Source: an uncultured Lachnospiraceae bacterium (lineage in GTDB: Bacteria; Bacillota; Clostridia; Lachnospirales; Lachnospiraceae). From it: DNA of 28,426 nt. The stretch's first letter is position 1; every line of letters starts with the position of its first letter. The stretch covers positions 1 to 28,426 of the forward strand of contig CAJTSH010000037.1 in assembly GCA_910578885.1 (NCBI GenBank), read 5' to 3'. The position numbers and the translations under genes are program-made. A model generated the notes under the pieces. That model searched no databases and was not told where the DNA came from. It was given only the letters and a program-made list of their open reading frames with translations. Shown piece after piece: positions 16,714 to 24,156 of the stretch.

Positions 16714-18986
16714 GTACCCCTCTTAAATATTTTGTCACGCCATTTCTTTTGGCGCGCATTGCTGGATATGTTTCTAAAATCAGGCGTTTGCAGGTCATAC
16801 ACATACTGACCGATCTGATGCTCTTCAAAAACCTTTCGGTTGAAGAACTTCTCTATGCTCTGATATCCGGTCGGAACAAAATAGATGACGTCAAACCCGA
16901 TCAGATTAAGAAACGCTGTTACGATTGTATCTTCCAAAGAAATTAATCCTTCTCCTGTATTGATAAAAATTATTTTGGGATTTTTCTTTGTAAAATCAAA
17001 TTTCTGAATCAAACGGACAATATCTCTGTGCAAATTAAGGATTGTTGCAATGATCGTATATTCCGTCCCATTCTCAAAAGTGCCGTGAATCAGCCTGCTT
17101 TCAATCAGCATCTGCAATTTATCAAATATGTGCTCCTGAACCTCATCCCTGAGCACTCCATATTGATAACAGCGATGCTCCTTAATTCTGCTTCTCTGCA
17201 ATTTCCCATTCTTCCAAAATTCGGCTGCATATGCCTTGATGGGATTTGGCGCTGTCGGCTCTATAAACGGCGCCTTATTCATTAAAAACGTGTCCTCTGT
17301 CAGCAGCTCTTTGATGGAAGACCAATACTGCGCAATATCTCCGTCCTTAACGCCGGAGACTTTTGCATAGATAACAGGAATATTCACTGCCTCTTGGCTG
17401 GTACTAAAGTTCGGTCTGAATTTTAAATCTTCATTCCAAAGGATTCTGATTTCCTCATACATGGTCTGCAGATTAATCGGATTCGCTTTATGATACTGCT
17501 GGCTCCGGTACATCCCGGAATCCTGATACATGAGCGTGTCCAGCTCCCGCTCTGCGTGATATGCGGCTGTCCCGATATGGACATCTGTATTTTCTCTTGG
17601 AAACCTGTTTACATTCAGTGATTCAACATAATTTTCTTCATAAAGTACAGCGTCTTCCAGACAGCACTTTACATTTAAATTTGGATTTAAAATCAAAACA
17701 TCTACCGGAAGCCGTGCAAGAAACTTTAGGAACACCGCCTCGTTTTCATTCGTACATGCCCCCATATGAATACAACAGCTAACATCCGGCATCTTCCAAT
17801 TCTGAAACAGTTCGCTCTGATACCGCTTCAGCCAGCACAGCAGATAAACCGCCTTATTTGTCAACTTATTCAAATTCATTCCCGCAAGCTTTGCCTCTGC
17901 AAGCATTACATCCATGAACGCCTTAATCATCAGCCTTTGCAGCTCAACATTAAACGTATATCTGATGTTATTTGATAAATCCAGCAACATAATATCCTGC
18001 TTCGAATAACTCTTTCTGTTGATAGCCGCTATCTCTTCATTCGTCGGCGGAGCAATCCCACCGTCAATCACGAGCACTCTTTGCCTGCCGCTCTTTATCT
18101 CCTGATAAAATTGGAACAGCTCATTCATGTAAGTCAATTTGTCTTCCACGCCGTTCATTCTACAAAAACAATTATAGAACAGACTTGTATCATTTCCTCT
18201 AACAGAAATGCTCTTTCTGATATCCTCCAGACACTTCCCCTCTATCCATGCATTTGTACAGCCGCGAACTGATGGGCTCTCGCCGTATAATCTTTCATTA
18301 TTAAATTCTTCCTGAATCTGCTGCACAATCCATTTCAAATTGAATGTCTCCGGAAATGCTTTCATATTCGGAAGCGCCAAATCATCTGACAGCTCGGAAC
18401 CGGGATCAAGCTGAAGATATTTCTGATCCCCGTGATACTGTAAGAGCACGACGTCACATCCGGCTTTTGCCAAAACGGTTATTAACAATAATTCGTAATT
18501 ACTAATCTCACCTTCATAAAGAATCTTAGGTACATGCTCCTCACCCAGCAGATTTATAATCCGTTCAAATTTGTAATACAGCCAGCACATAAACTTGATA
18601 TATGCGTTCCTTAGCATGTTCTCGTTCTTACCTGCTTTTCTTAAGGAATCCAATGTATCATATATGGATGTCGCAACATTTCCCCGTTGGTATTCATTCA
18701 TTCTGGGAAGCCACTTTTTCAGACTTGCGGAAATAAAACCCATGTCCATCTGAAAATCCATTCCCATAATCTCGTTATAATAAGACAGGTTCTTCTCATC
18801 GGGATTCTGTAACTTGCCTTCTATGATAACGCCTGATTTTCTGGCGGCTTCATAGTATTTTTTTATAAATGCCGCTATTTCCTGCGTATACCCGTTAATT
18901 CGGTAAAAAAATATGCCTTTGCCCGCTCTCCTGCTAAGTTCCATGAAAAAATCATCCAGCCCGCTTATTTTTTTATGTTCAAACAT
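16710..18986 (-). CDS. yceG: YceG-family protein of the Ter locus, long form with repeated modules
   Basis: A 758-residue protein of the Bacillus YceG (Ter-associated) family, longer than the roughly 540 residues I recall for Bacillus YceG. No signal peptide or membrane helix is seen. Three copies of one strand-helix-strand unit can be aligned by eye. They are around 152-190 (PKILYEGE to GCDVVLLQ), 402-440 (CCIHMGAC to PVDVLILN) and 670-712 (KIIFINTGEG to GFDVIYFV). The first two are each preceded by a helix with a C-W pair (MCWLYYKF near 133; LLCWLKRYQ near 382). The same unit occurs once in the protease-fused gene upstream. It starts 15 bases after the rhomboid gene and overlaps telA. Function unknown; a Rossmann-like nucleotide or sugar-phosphate binding role would suit the repeat but is inference. 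Confidence 0.82.
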   Translation of the reverse strand: MFEHKKISGLDDFFMELSRRAGKGIFFYRINGYTQEIAAFIKKYYEAARKSGVIIEGKLQNPDEKNLSYYNEIMGMDFQMDMGFISASLKKWLPRMNEYQRGNVATSIYDTLDSLRKAGKNENMLRNAYIKFMCWLYYKFERIINLLGEEHVPKILYEGEISNYELLLITVLAKAGCDVVLLQYHGDQKYLQLDPGSELSDDLALPNMKAFPETFNLKWIVQQIQEEFNNERLYGESPSVRGCTNAWIEGKCLEDIRKSISVRGNDTSLFYNCFCRMNGVEDKLTYMNELFQFYQEIKSGRQRVLVIDGGIAPPTNEEIAAINRKSYSKQDIMLLDLSNNIRYTFNVELQRLMIKAFMDVMLAEAKLAGMNLNKLTNKAVYLLCWLKRYQSELFQNWKMPDVSCCIHMGACTNENEAVFLKFLARLPVDVLILNPNLNVKCCLEDAVLYEENYVESLNVNRFPRENTDVHIGTAAYHAERELDTLMYQDSGMYRSQQYHKANPINLQTMYEEIRILWNEDLKFRPNFSTSQEAVNIPVIYAKVSGVKDGDIAQYWSSIKELLTEDTFLMNKAPFIEPTAPNPIKAYAAEFWKNGKLQRSRIKEHRCYQYGVLRDEVQEHIFDKLQMLIESRLIHGTFENGTEYTIIATILNLHRDIVRLIQKFDFTKKNPKIIFINTGEGLISLEDTIVTAFLNLIGFDVIYFVPTGYQSIEKFFNRKVFEEHQIGQYVYDLQTPDFRNISSNARQKKWRDKIFKRGT

Positions 18987-19001
18987 CTAATTTTTTCACC
19001 C

Positions 19002-19592
19002 TCAATATCGATTCATCTTGTTTTTGTTCATGACATAGCCAAGGCTTGCTCCAACAATTCCTCCTATAATGTGCGTAAGATTTGAAACATTGCTTGGAAC
19101 AAATAGACCCTCATATATCTGCTGCCCAATATAGATAACGGCAACCAGAATGAAAGTCAGGGGAATCATCCCCTCCTTTATACTTGTAAGCGACGAAAGC
19201 AGAATCAATGCAAAAACGATTCCGCTTGCACCAAGCAATTTGATATGGGGAAAGAAAATAAAATTTACCAATCCCGTCACCAGTGCAGCCGCAAGCATTA
19301 CAAAAATGATATTTGACGTTCCGTATTTTTCTTCCAGCAATGGACCCACTATCAAAATCAGCATGATATTTCCGATAAAGTGTTCCCAGCCCGCATGGCC
19401 GAAAACATGTCCGACAAAACGGAGATAGGTAAGAGGGCTTAGTAAAGAGGATCTATAAACACTGAACACCGCATTGGTCGAGGCATCATTTGTTATCTGT
19501 CCCAGAATCACCGCTGCAAAGCATATGATTGTAAATCCTAATATTGCCGGCGAATTAAATGAAATTTTTATATTCCTCCGTTCACCTTTCAT
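19002..19592 (-). CDS. rhomboid-family intramembrane serine protease
   Basis: A 196-residue polytopic membrane protein with the rhomboid marks: H71-x3-N75 in HFIGN, the catalytic Ser123 in GASG, and His174 in the last long helix (HIIGG). About six hydrophobic segments are visible, the minimal rhomboid core. It should cut transmembrane segments within the membrane. GGAGGT precedes its ATG. It is the first gene after the dyad-covered promoter and is followed after 15 bases by yceG, so it belongs to the ter operon. Its substrate is unknown; a membrane-linked Ter component is a reasonable guess, not shown. Confidence 0.88.
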   Translation of the reverse strand: MKGERRNIKISFNSPAILGFTIICFAAVILGQITNDASTNAVFSVYRSSLLSPLTYLRFVGHVFGHAGWEHFIGNIMLILIVGPLLEEKYGTSNIIFVMLAAALVTGLVNFIFFPHIKLLGASGIVFALILLSSLTSIKEGMIPLTFILVAVIYIGQQIYEGLFVPSNVSNLTHIIGGIVGASLGYVMNKNKMNRY

Positions 19593-19627
19593 TTGTGACC
19601 TCCACTTCTAAACTTACGCCTAACTAT

Positions 19628-19639
19628 GCCCATTCGGGC
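19628..19639 (-). promoter_or_regulatory. GC hairpin in the operon leader
   Basis: GCCC-attc-GGGC forms a short stem in the leader RNA of the rhomboid-yceG-telA-ter operon, directly after the larger dyad. No T-run follows. It could shield the 5' end of the transcript or be part of the regulatory site. Confidence 0.35.
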
Positions 19640-19686
19640 GGTATAATATCTGGCGATATTATACCACATTCGACCATTTTTTACAA
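19640..19686 (-). promoter_or_regulatory. promoter of the rhomboid-yceG-telA-ter operon with palindromic operator
   Basis: Minus strand: TTGTAA (19686-19681), exactly 17 bases, then TGG-TATAAT (extended -10; hexamer 19663-19658), start near 19651. A perfect dyad, GGTATAATATC / GATATTATACC with a 4-base centre (19640-19650 and 19655-19665), covers the -10 box and the start point. The -35 box directly follows the stop codon of the protease-fusion gene. The layout is that of a repressor-controlled promoter. Confidence 0.75.
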
Positions 19687-21210
19687 CTATGACACAAACC
19701 CTTTGATAAACATGTTGATAGATTCATACCCCACCGCCAGATTTATATTTTGTCCGCTGTCAAAGCCTGCAGTGCTGATGCCGATTACTTCCCCATACAT
19801 ATTCAAAACGGCTCCGCCGGAGCTTCCGTGGGACGTCGGCGCCGTAAACTGAATCATATCGACATTGTCAATCACCCGAAAGCCGGAAATAATACCGTCG
19901 GATACGGAATTGAACAATCCTAACGGACTTCCGATTGCTACAACCTTCTGTCCCCTTACCAATTTCTGCCTTCCTTTGTAGACCGGTATAGGGTTCAGCC
20001 TTCTCTGTATACGTATCACCGCTAAATCCAAGACCGAATTATACTTTATCACTTCGTCTGTTGTGTAAACCTGATCGTCGTCTTCAATACGGACCGAATA
20101 ATATCTTCCTCCGCTTGCAACATGATTGTTCGTCAGAATAAATCCATCTCTTCCTACCATGATGCCGGATCCCGTTCCTATAATATCGCCATTCGTACCA
20201 TGTATTGCAATCATGACGATGGAAGATGCAAGCAGAGCAAGCTCTTCAAAGCTCTTCTCCCTTCCCTCTCCCGCATTGCCTGCCGGCTTCTTTGTGCCGG
20301 AAACCACCGGATTTGTCCGACCGCTTTGCGGTTTGGCGGGATTAACCACATTTCCAGATGCTTGTTGCGGCATGACAGAATTCCTTACATTCTCCGGCGT
20401 CTGCTGCGGCTTTTTGGGCGTTCTCGGCGGCAGCGTGATTTTTATATTCTGCCTTGGTTCCTGCTGTACGGCGGTCTGTCTGACTGCCGCCCTCATCTCC
20501 GGCTCAGGAGTCCTTACATTTTGTACATACGGCGGAATCTCTATCCGTCCGTAATCGCCAAGCCTCTCTGCAACGGAAAGAGCCGTTAATTCTTCACACA
20601 GCTCGATATCCTTTCCGGTCTGGAGCAGCAATACGTCTGCACCAATCAGTGTTACCATATAGCAAAACAGATATTCCTGTTCCTTCCACACATTCGGCAA
20701 TACGATTTTTATGTTGCTTTTCACTTCCCAGTTCGACAGATTTCCACCAAACACTGCGTCAAACCAATGCATTAATTTTACCCAATAATTTTTGAGAATC
20801 GAGTCGGTTACGCCCTTCTTTGTCTTCATATATAGTTTCAACGTCTTTTCACATGCCTCGCTTAAGCTCTCCTGAAGCGCAGGATTATCCTTAGAGGCTT
20901 TGATTACGATGCTCTTTTTATCTCCGGCAATCCATTTATGATAGCCCTCTGCATAATCATTTGCCTCTTCCATAGAGGCAGGAACCGGCAAATGCTCCAG
21001 CCGTTTATAAAACACCTGCCCTCTTCCCGCATAATCATCCATCTGCCGATCCAGCCGTTTTATTTCATCTATCATTCCCTTGCCAACGCCAAGCAGTCTG
21101 ACAAAATAGACATCTCTGCAGTCCGCATTCAGCCCGCCCCTGATGCTGCCGAATCCGCTGATTGAATTCACATTCATGACATTATACCGATACAATACCT
21201 TTTCGCTCAT
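19687..21210 (-). CDS. YceG-like module fused to a trypsin-like (S1C) serine protease
   Basis: A 507-residue two-part protein. Residues 1-225 resemble one repeat of YceG (helix with WVKLMHWFDAVF near 143, strand IKIVLPNV, helix, then IGADVLLLQ near 189). Residues 226-318 are a Pro/Gln/Lys-rich, low-complexity linker. Residues 325-507 are a chymotrypsin-fold protease like HtrA without a PDZ domain: GTGSGIMV, His363 in TNNHV, Asp395 in VLDLAVI, Ser464 in HGSSGG. There is no signal peptide or membrane helix, so the protease should act in the cytosol, which is unusual for HtrA-type enzymes. AGGTG precedes the ATG. It is divergent from the C-C lyase gene and separated from the ter operon by that operon's own promoter. 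Confidence 0.87.
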   Translation of the reverse strand: MSEKVLYRYNVMNVNSISGFGSIRGGLNADCRDVYFVRLLGVGKGMIDEIKRLDRQMDDYAGRGQVFYKRLEHLPVPASMEEANDYAEGYHKWIAGDKKSIVIKASKDNPALQESLSEACEKTLKLYMKTKKGVTDSILKNYWVKLMHWFDAVFGGNLSNWEVKSNIKIVLPNVWKEQEYLFCYMVTLIGADVLLLQTGKDIELCEELTALSVAERLGDYGRIEIPPYVQNVRTPEPEMRAAVRQTAVQQEPRQNIKITLPPRTPKKPQQTPENVRNSVMPQQASGNVVNPAKPQSGRTNPVVSGTKKPAGNAGEGREKSFEELALLASSIVMIAIHGTNGDIIGTGSGIMVGRDGFILTNNHVASGGRYYSVRIEDDDQVYTTDEVIKYNSVLDLAVIRIQRRLNPIPVYKGRQKLVRGQKVVAIGSPLGLFNSVSDGIISGFRVIDNVDMIQFTAPTSHGSSGGAVLNMYGEVIGISTAGFDSGQNINLAVGYESINMFIKGFVS

Positions 21211-21256
21211 TCAAACACCTACATTCTTTTCTTGCAAATCATTTTACTTAAGAATA

Positions 21257-21312
21257 TATATACCATATTTGCACCATTTTTTCTACCATTCTTCGACAAT
21301 CTATGGTAGAAT
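21257..21312. promoter_or_regulatory. divergent promoters sharing one inverted repeat
   Basis: Plus side: TGG-TAGAAT extended -10 (21304-21312) for the C-C lyase gene. Minus side: TGG-TATATA extended -10 (21265-21257) with TAGAAA as a weak -35 (21285-21280) for the protease-fusion gene. The inverted repeat TTCTACCAT (21281-21289) / ATGGTAGAA (21303-21311) overlaps the minus -35 with one arm and the plus -10 with the other. One regulator could control both genes. Confidence 0.55.
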
Positions 21313-21385
21313 GATTTGAGTTACCGGAATAATCGAAGGGAATGAACAGTAACTGATCTGAGTGTCAACATTTGAGGAGACTGCA

Positions 21386-22345
21386 ATGAAAAATTTATCT
21401 ATCTATTACAGCGTCGGCGCATTGCTTTACTGCCCCGCAAACAATGAAAATATCTTCGCTTCCATCGTCACAGAGAAATTCGGAAATCAGTATTCCCTTG
21501 CTTTGTGTCTGGAAGATACCATACATGACGACCACGTGGAAGAAGCCGAACTCACCATGATTCAATCCATCAGCAAAATCTACGAAGCCTCGCTGAGCCA
21601 GAAATTTTATATTCCGAAAATATTTATACGGGTGCGGAATGCCGGACAGATTTCCCGCCTCTTCCATGCGCTTGGAAATTCTGCCGCCCTTCTTTGCGGC
21701 TTTATCCTTCCGAAATTTTCACCGGATAATGCAGAGGAATACATCCATGCCATAATCTCCGTCAATGAAAAAAGCGCCAAGCCAATCTATGCAATGCCAA
21801 TTTATGAAAGCGCTTCCATCATCGACCTTAGGAACCGTTATGATATTTTATATCATCTAAAAGAGAAGCTCTCAGAGATTGAAGAACTTATCTTGAATAT
21901 CCGTGTTGGCGGCAATGACTTATGCCATATCTTCGGCTTCCGGCGGCACGACACCGAATCCATCCACCAGATAAGACCTATCTCAAATATATTTTCGGAT
22001 ATTATCACGGTATATGGTGCAGATTACGTTGTTTCAGGCCCTGTCTGGGAATATTACAACGGCTGCAACTGGGAAAGCGGCCTGATTTCCGAGATAATGG
22101 ATGACAAGTTATGCGGTTTTATCGGTAAAACGGTCATTCATCCGAAACAAATCAGCGTTGTCAACAACTCCTATAAAGTATTTGCCAAAGATTTAGATGA
22201 TGCAAAGGCTATCCTAAACTGGGATAAGACCAGCCGCACCCTCGTAAGCGGAAATGTGATAAAGGAGCGTATGAACGAATATAAAACGCACTATAACTGG
22301 GCGATTCAAACCATATTGACCGCCGAGGTCTTTGGCACGAAGTAA
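21386..22345 (+). CDS. Ter-associated C-C bond lyase (HpcH/CitE-like TIM barrel)
   Basis: A 319-residue protein of the HpcH/HpaI aldolase and citrate-lyase-beta fold, in the branch found in Ter gene clusters. Features seen: YCPANNENIF near the start, the ALCLEDTIHDD segment with the acidic metal or CoA-site residues, IFIRVRNAGQ, ILPKF, IRVGGNDL around 180, and GFIGKTVIHPKQISVVNN near 260, all in the order usual for this fold. It would make or break a carbon-carbon bond of a keto-acid or nucleoside-like compound. The ATG at 21386 has GAGGAG six bases upstream; a GTG eight codons earlier has no site. It is the only plus-strand gene inside the Ter region and shares control sequence with the protease fusion. 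Substrate unknown. Confidence 0.82.
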   Translation: MKNLSIYYSVGALLYCPANNENIFASIVTEKFGNQYSLALCLEDTIHDDHVEEAELTMIQSISKIYEASLSQKFYIPKIFIRVRNAGQISRLFHALGNSAALLCGFILPKFSPDNAEEYIHAIISVNEKSAKPIYAMPIYESASIIDLRNRYDILYHLKEKLSEIEELILNIRVGGNDLCHIFGFRRHDTESIHQIRPISNIFSDIITVYGADYVVSGPVWEYYNGCNWESGLISEIMDDKLCGFIGKTVIHPKQISVVNNSYKVFAKDLDDAKAILNWDKTSRTLVSGNVIKERMNEYKTHYNWAIQTILTAEVFGTK

Positions 22346-22348
22346 AAC

Positions 22349-22381
22349 GGAGCTGCAGCACAAATCTTTGTGCCCAGCTCC
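22349..22381. terminator. bidirectional terminator between convergent genes
   Basis: GGAGCTG (22349-22355) pairs with CAGCTCC (22375-22381) and, inside, GCACAAA (22358-22364) with TTTGTGC (22367-22373), giving a near-continuous 14-bp stem. The plus side ends in TTCTTATT; the minus side has GTTTTACT. It separates the lyase gene from the SHOCT-protein gene, whose stop codons face each other 42 bases apart. Confidence 0.8.
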
Positions 22382-22387
22382 TTCTTA

Positions 22388-22954
22388 TTAGCAAAGTATA
22401 TTCTTCACTTTCTCCGCATGTTCTTCTTTTGAGATAATCCCCATTTCTAACTGCATATCAATTTTTCTAAGAATCTCATAGTTATCATATTTCTTCTGCG
22501 CCGCTGCAAGCTTCTCCTGATATTCCTCTTCGGAAATAATCTCCATCGAAGCCGCCTTGTCAAGCTTTGCCTTCTTAGCGTCAAATTCTTCTCTTGCCTT
22601 CTTGCGCGCCTTTTCTTCGTTGTTCTGCTTGATCTGTGCTTCTTTTTCCGCTATCTGCACTTTGACTTCTTCCAGCTTTTCTAACTCCGGCTTCATCTGA
22701 TCTAAAACATCTTCCACTTCAAAAGAAACTTCGCCTTCACACTTTTCAATGTATTCCACATATCTGCGTCCAATTTCTGCATAGAAATGATTTAACTTTT
22801 TCTCAATCACGGATTGCTGGACATTCAAGCTGGCAAGCTCACTCTGTTCCTTGGTTGAGTTATACAGTGAATTCCCCAGATTCTTTGCGGAAGAAAAAAC
22901 ATTGCCGCCGACATTCTTTGCCGCCTTTGTCGCTTTTTCAAACATATCTGACAT
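22388..22954 (-). CDS. coiled-coil protein with two SHOCT-like segments
   Basis: A 188-residue soluble protein. Residues 1-35 are small, Ala/Gly/Asn-rich and amphipathic (FEKATKAAKNVGGNVFSSAK). Residues 38-130 form a charged helical region with coiled-coil character. Two copies of the short C-terminal SHOCT motif close the protein: KLDKAASMEIISEEEYQEKL (about 130-149) and the segment ILRKIDMQLEMGIISKEEHA (about 161-180). SHOCT segments are usually found singly at protein ends and are thought to mediate oligomer or membrane contacts. It has AGGAGGTG before the ATG, its own promoter and its own terminator. The role is unknown; position suggests a scaffold of the Ter system. Confidence 0.72.
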   Translation of the reverse strand: MSDMFEKATKAAKNVGGNVFSSAKNLGNSLYNSTKEQSELASLNVQQSVIEKKLNHFYAEIGRRYVEYIEKCEGEVSFEVEDVLDQMKPELEKLEEVKVQIAEKEAQIKQNNEEKARKKAREEFDAKKAKLDKAASMEIISEEEYQEKLAAAQKKYDNYEILRKIDMQLEMGIISKEEHAEKVKNILC

Positions 22955-22983
22955 TCAAAACACCTCCTAGCGTATTTTGGCTA

Positions 22984-23043
22984 ATTACTATATGTAACTA
23001 ACCGTCTGGTTGACTACAAGTAATATATTTTCCTATTATATCA
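22984..23043 (-). promoter_or_regulatory. promoter region of the SHOCT-protein gene
   Basis: The extended -10 TGATATAAT reads on the minus strand at 23043-23035, with no good -35. The start would be near 23028, with a leader of about 73 bases. The leader includes an imperfect dyad whose half sites (GGCTAATTAC and GTAACTAACC in plus orientation) match at 8 of 10 positions around 22979-23003. Confidence 0.45.
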
Positions 23044-23106
23044 CAATTTTTTGCTATCGTCACTGCAAATTTCAAACCGTTTTTTCTCTTTCGTTTCAGC
23101 CTCTCT

Positions 23107-24156
23107 TTATGTGTCCGCCAGTTTTTTTATGATTCCGCAGCATTTATAGTGCCGAAGCGGATAGTATTCGATCGGCACATTCTTCTCCTCTGCCAGTCTT
23201 ACAATATGGCTCAATTCCGGATGTCCTTTATATTTATGGTCAATTAAAACCTTCCACGGCACTCTCCTAAGAAGCACTCTGGTCGTTTCACCGATACCGG
23301 GTTTTATGAAATTGATATCGACAATATCAAATCTCTTCGCAATCTCCCTTACTTCGTCTATTCCAAGCCCTTTTACCGTTTGGGCATTATCATGATTTTT
23401 AAATGAAAAATGCTCTTCAATCGCATGAATAAACTCATAAGATAAATCAGCATCCTTTAATTCTCCATAATACACCGCCCCATGAAAATCATCCGGTCCG
23501 ATGATATCGCTGCGCAGAAATGTTCTGCTTATCAGACCGGAAACCGTACAATTCAGGCAGGAGCTGGGAATCAAAATATCCTCATGGGTTCCGCATAGCT
23601 CTGTAATATTTGCCGGATCCGATACTACTGCGATATCGGATGATACGCCTTCATATCCTTCCATATCTTTTTTCAATTCATTTAAAATTGCTCCTTTTCC
23701 AATCCAGCCATCCACGAACAATAACTGCTCCGGCTGATGCCTCTCAAGCAAATACTCCATTGCACGGCTGTCTATACCCTTGCCCCTGATGATAGATATG
23801 GAATAATGCGGTACATTGATTTTGTACTTTAATTTCATATATCGTTTGACCAGTATCCCAATTGGAATTCCTGCTCTTGCGAGCGATACCAGAACAACGT
23901 CTTTCCCCTTTTGCCCTATGATTTTATCGGATAAACAGCCAACCGCTTCTGCCGTCACCGAAGAATATTTATGCAAGGCTTCCTTGTATACCTGCATATA
24001 TTTCTCCGTAGGTACATATTCAATCGGCAGCATCTCACAATAGTGCTTACCGGACTGTATCAATTTCTCCCGCTCCTCTGTGGGCTGCGGTTCAACCAGC
24101 CCAGTAATATCCTTGAGCAGCAACGTCACGTCGCCCGCCTGATAGGAACTTCTCAT
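23107..24156 (-). CDS. StiP-type PRTase with C-terminal PELOTA-like domain
   Basis: A 349-residue protein with the Ter-associated StiP/PRTase_1 domain followed by a PELOTA_1-type RNA-binding-like domain. The phosphoribosyltransferase part has LARAGIPIG (about residue 92) and the PRPP-loop-like FVDGWIGKGA (about 147-156). The last 65 residues (VPWKVLIDHKYKGHPELSHI to YKCCGIIKKLA) have the alternating pattern of L7Ae/PELOTA folds, with a Cys-Cys pair. Literature on this family proposes synthesis of a nucleotide-like molecule. The ATG at 24156 overlaps the upstream stop codon as ATGA and has AAGGTGG upstream; the frame is open slightly further. The family name StiP comes from an older 'cysteine protease' label that the sequence does not support well. 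Confidence 0.85.
   Translation of the reverse strand: MRSSYQAGDVTLLLKDITGLVEPQPTEEREKLIQSGKHYCEMLPIEYVPTEKYMQVYKEALHKYSSVTAEAVGCLSDKIIGQKGKDVVLVSLARAGIPIGILVKRYMKLKYKINVPHYSISIIRGKGIDSRAMEYLLERHQPEQLLFVDGWIGKGAILNELKKDMEGYEGVSSDIAVVSDPANITELCGTHEDILIPSSCLNCTVSGLISRTFLRSDIIGPDDFHGAVYYGELKDADLSYEFIHAIEEHFSFKNHDNAQTVKGLGIDEVREIAKRFDIVDINFIKPGIGETTRVLLRRVPWKVLIDHKYKGHPELSHIVRLAEEKNVPIEYYPLRHYKCCGIIKKLADT

Noticed and set aside
19628..19665. Dyad and GC hairpin as a terminator of the protease-fusion gene
   Set aside because: No T-run follows either stem on the minus strand, and the dyad lies exactly on a strong promoter, so an operator is the better reading.
20122..20589. Long plus-strand ORFs opposite the protease-fusion gene
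   Set aside because: They are shadows of the Pro-rich linker and protease coding sequence and have no ribosome site or family pattern.
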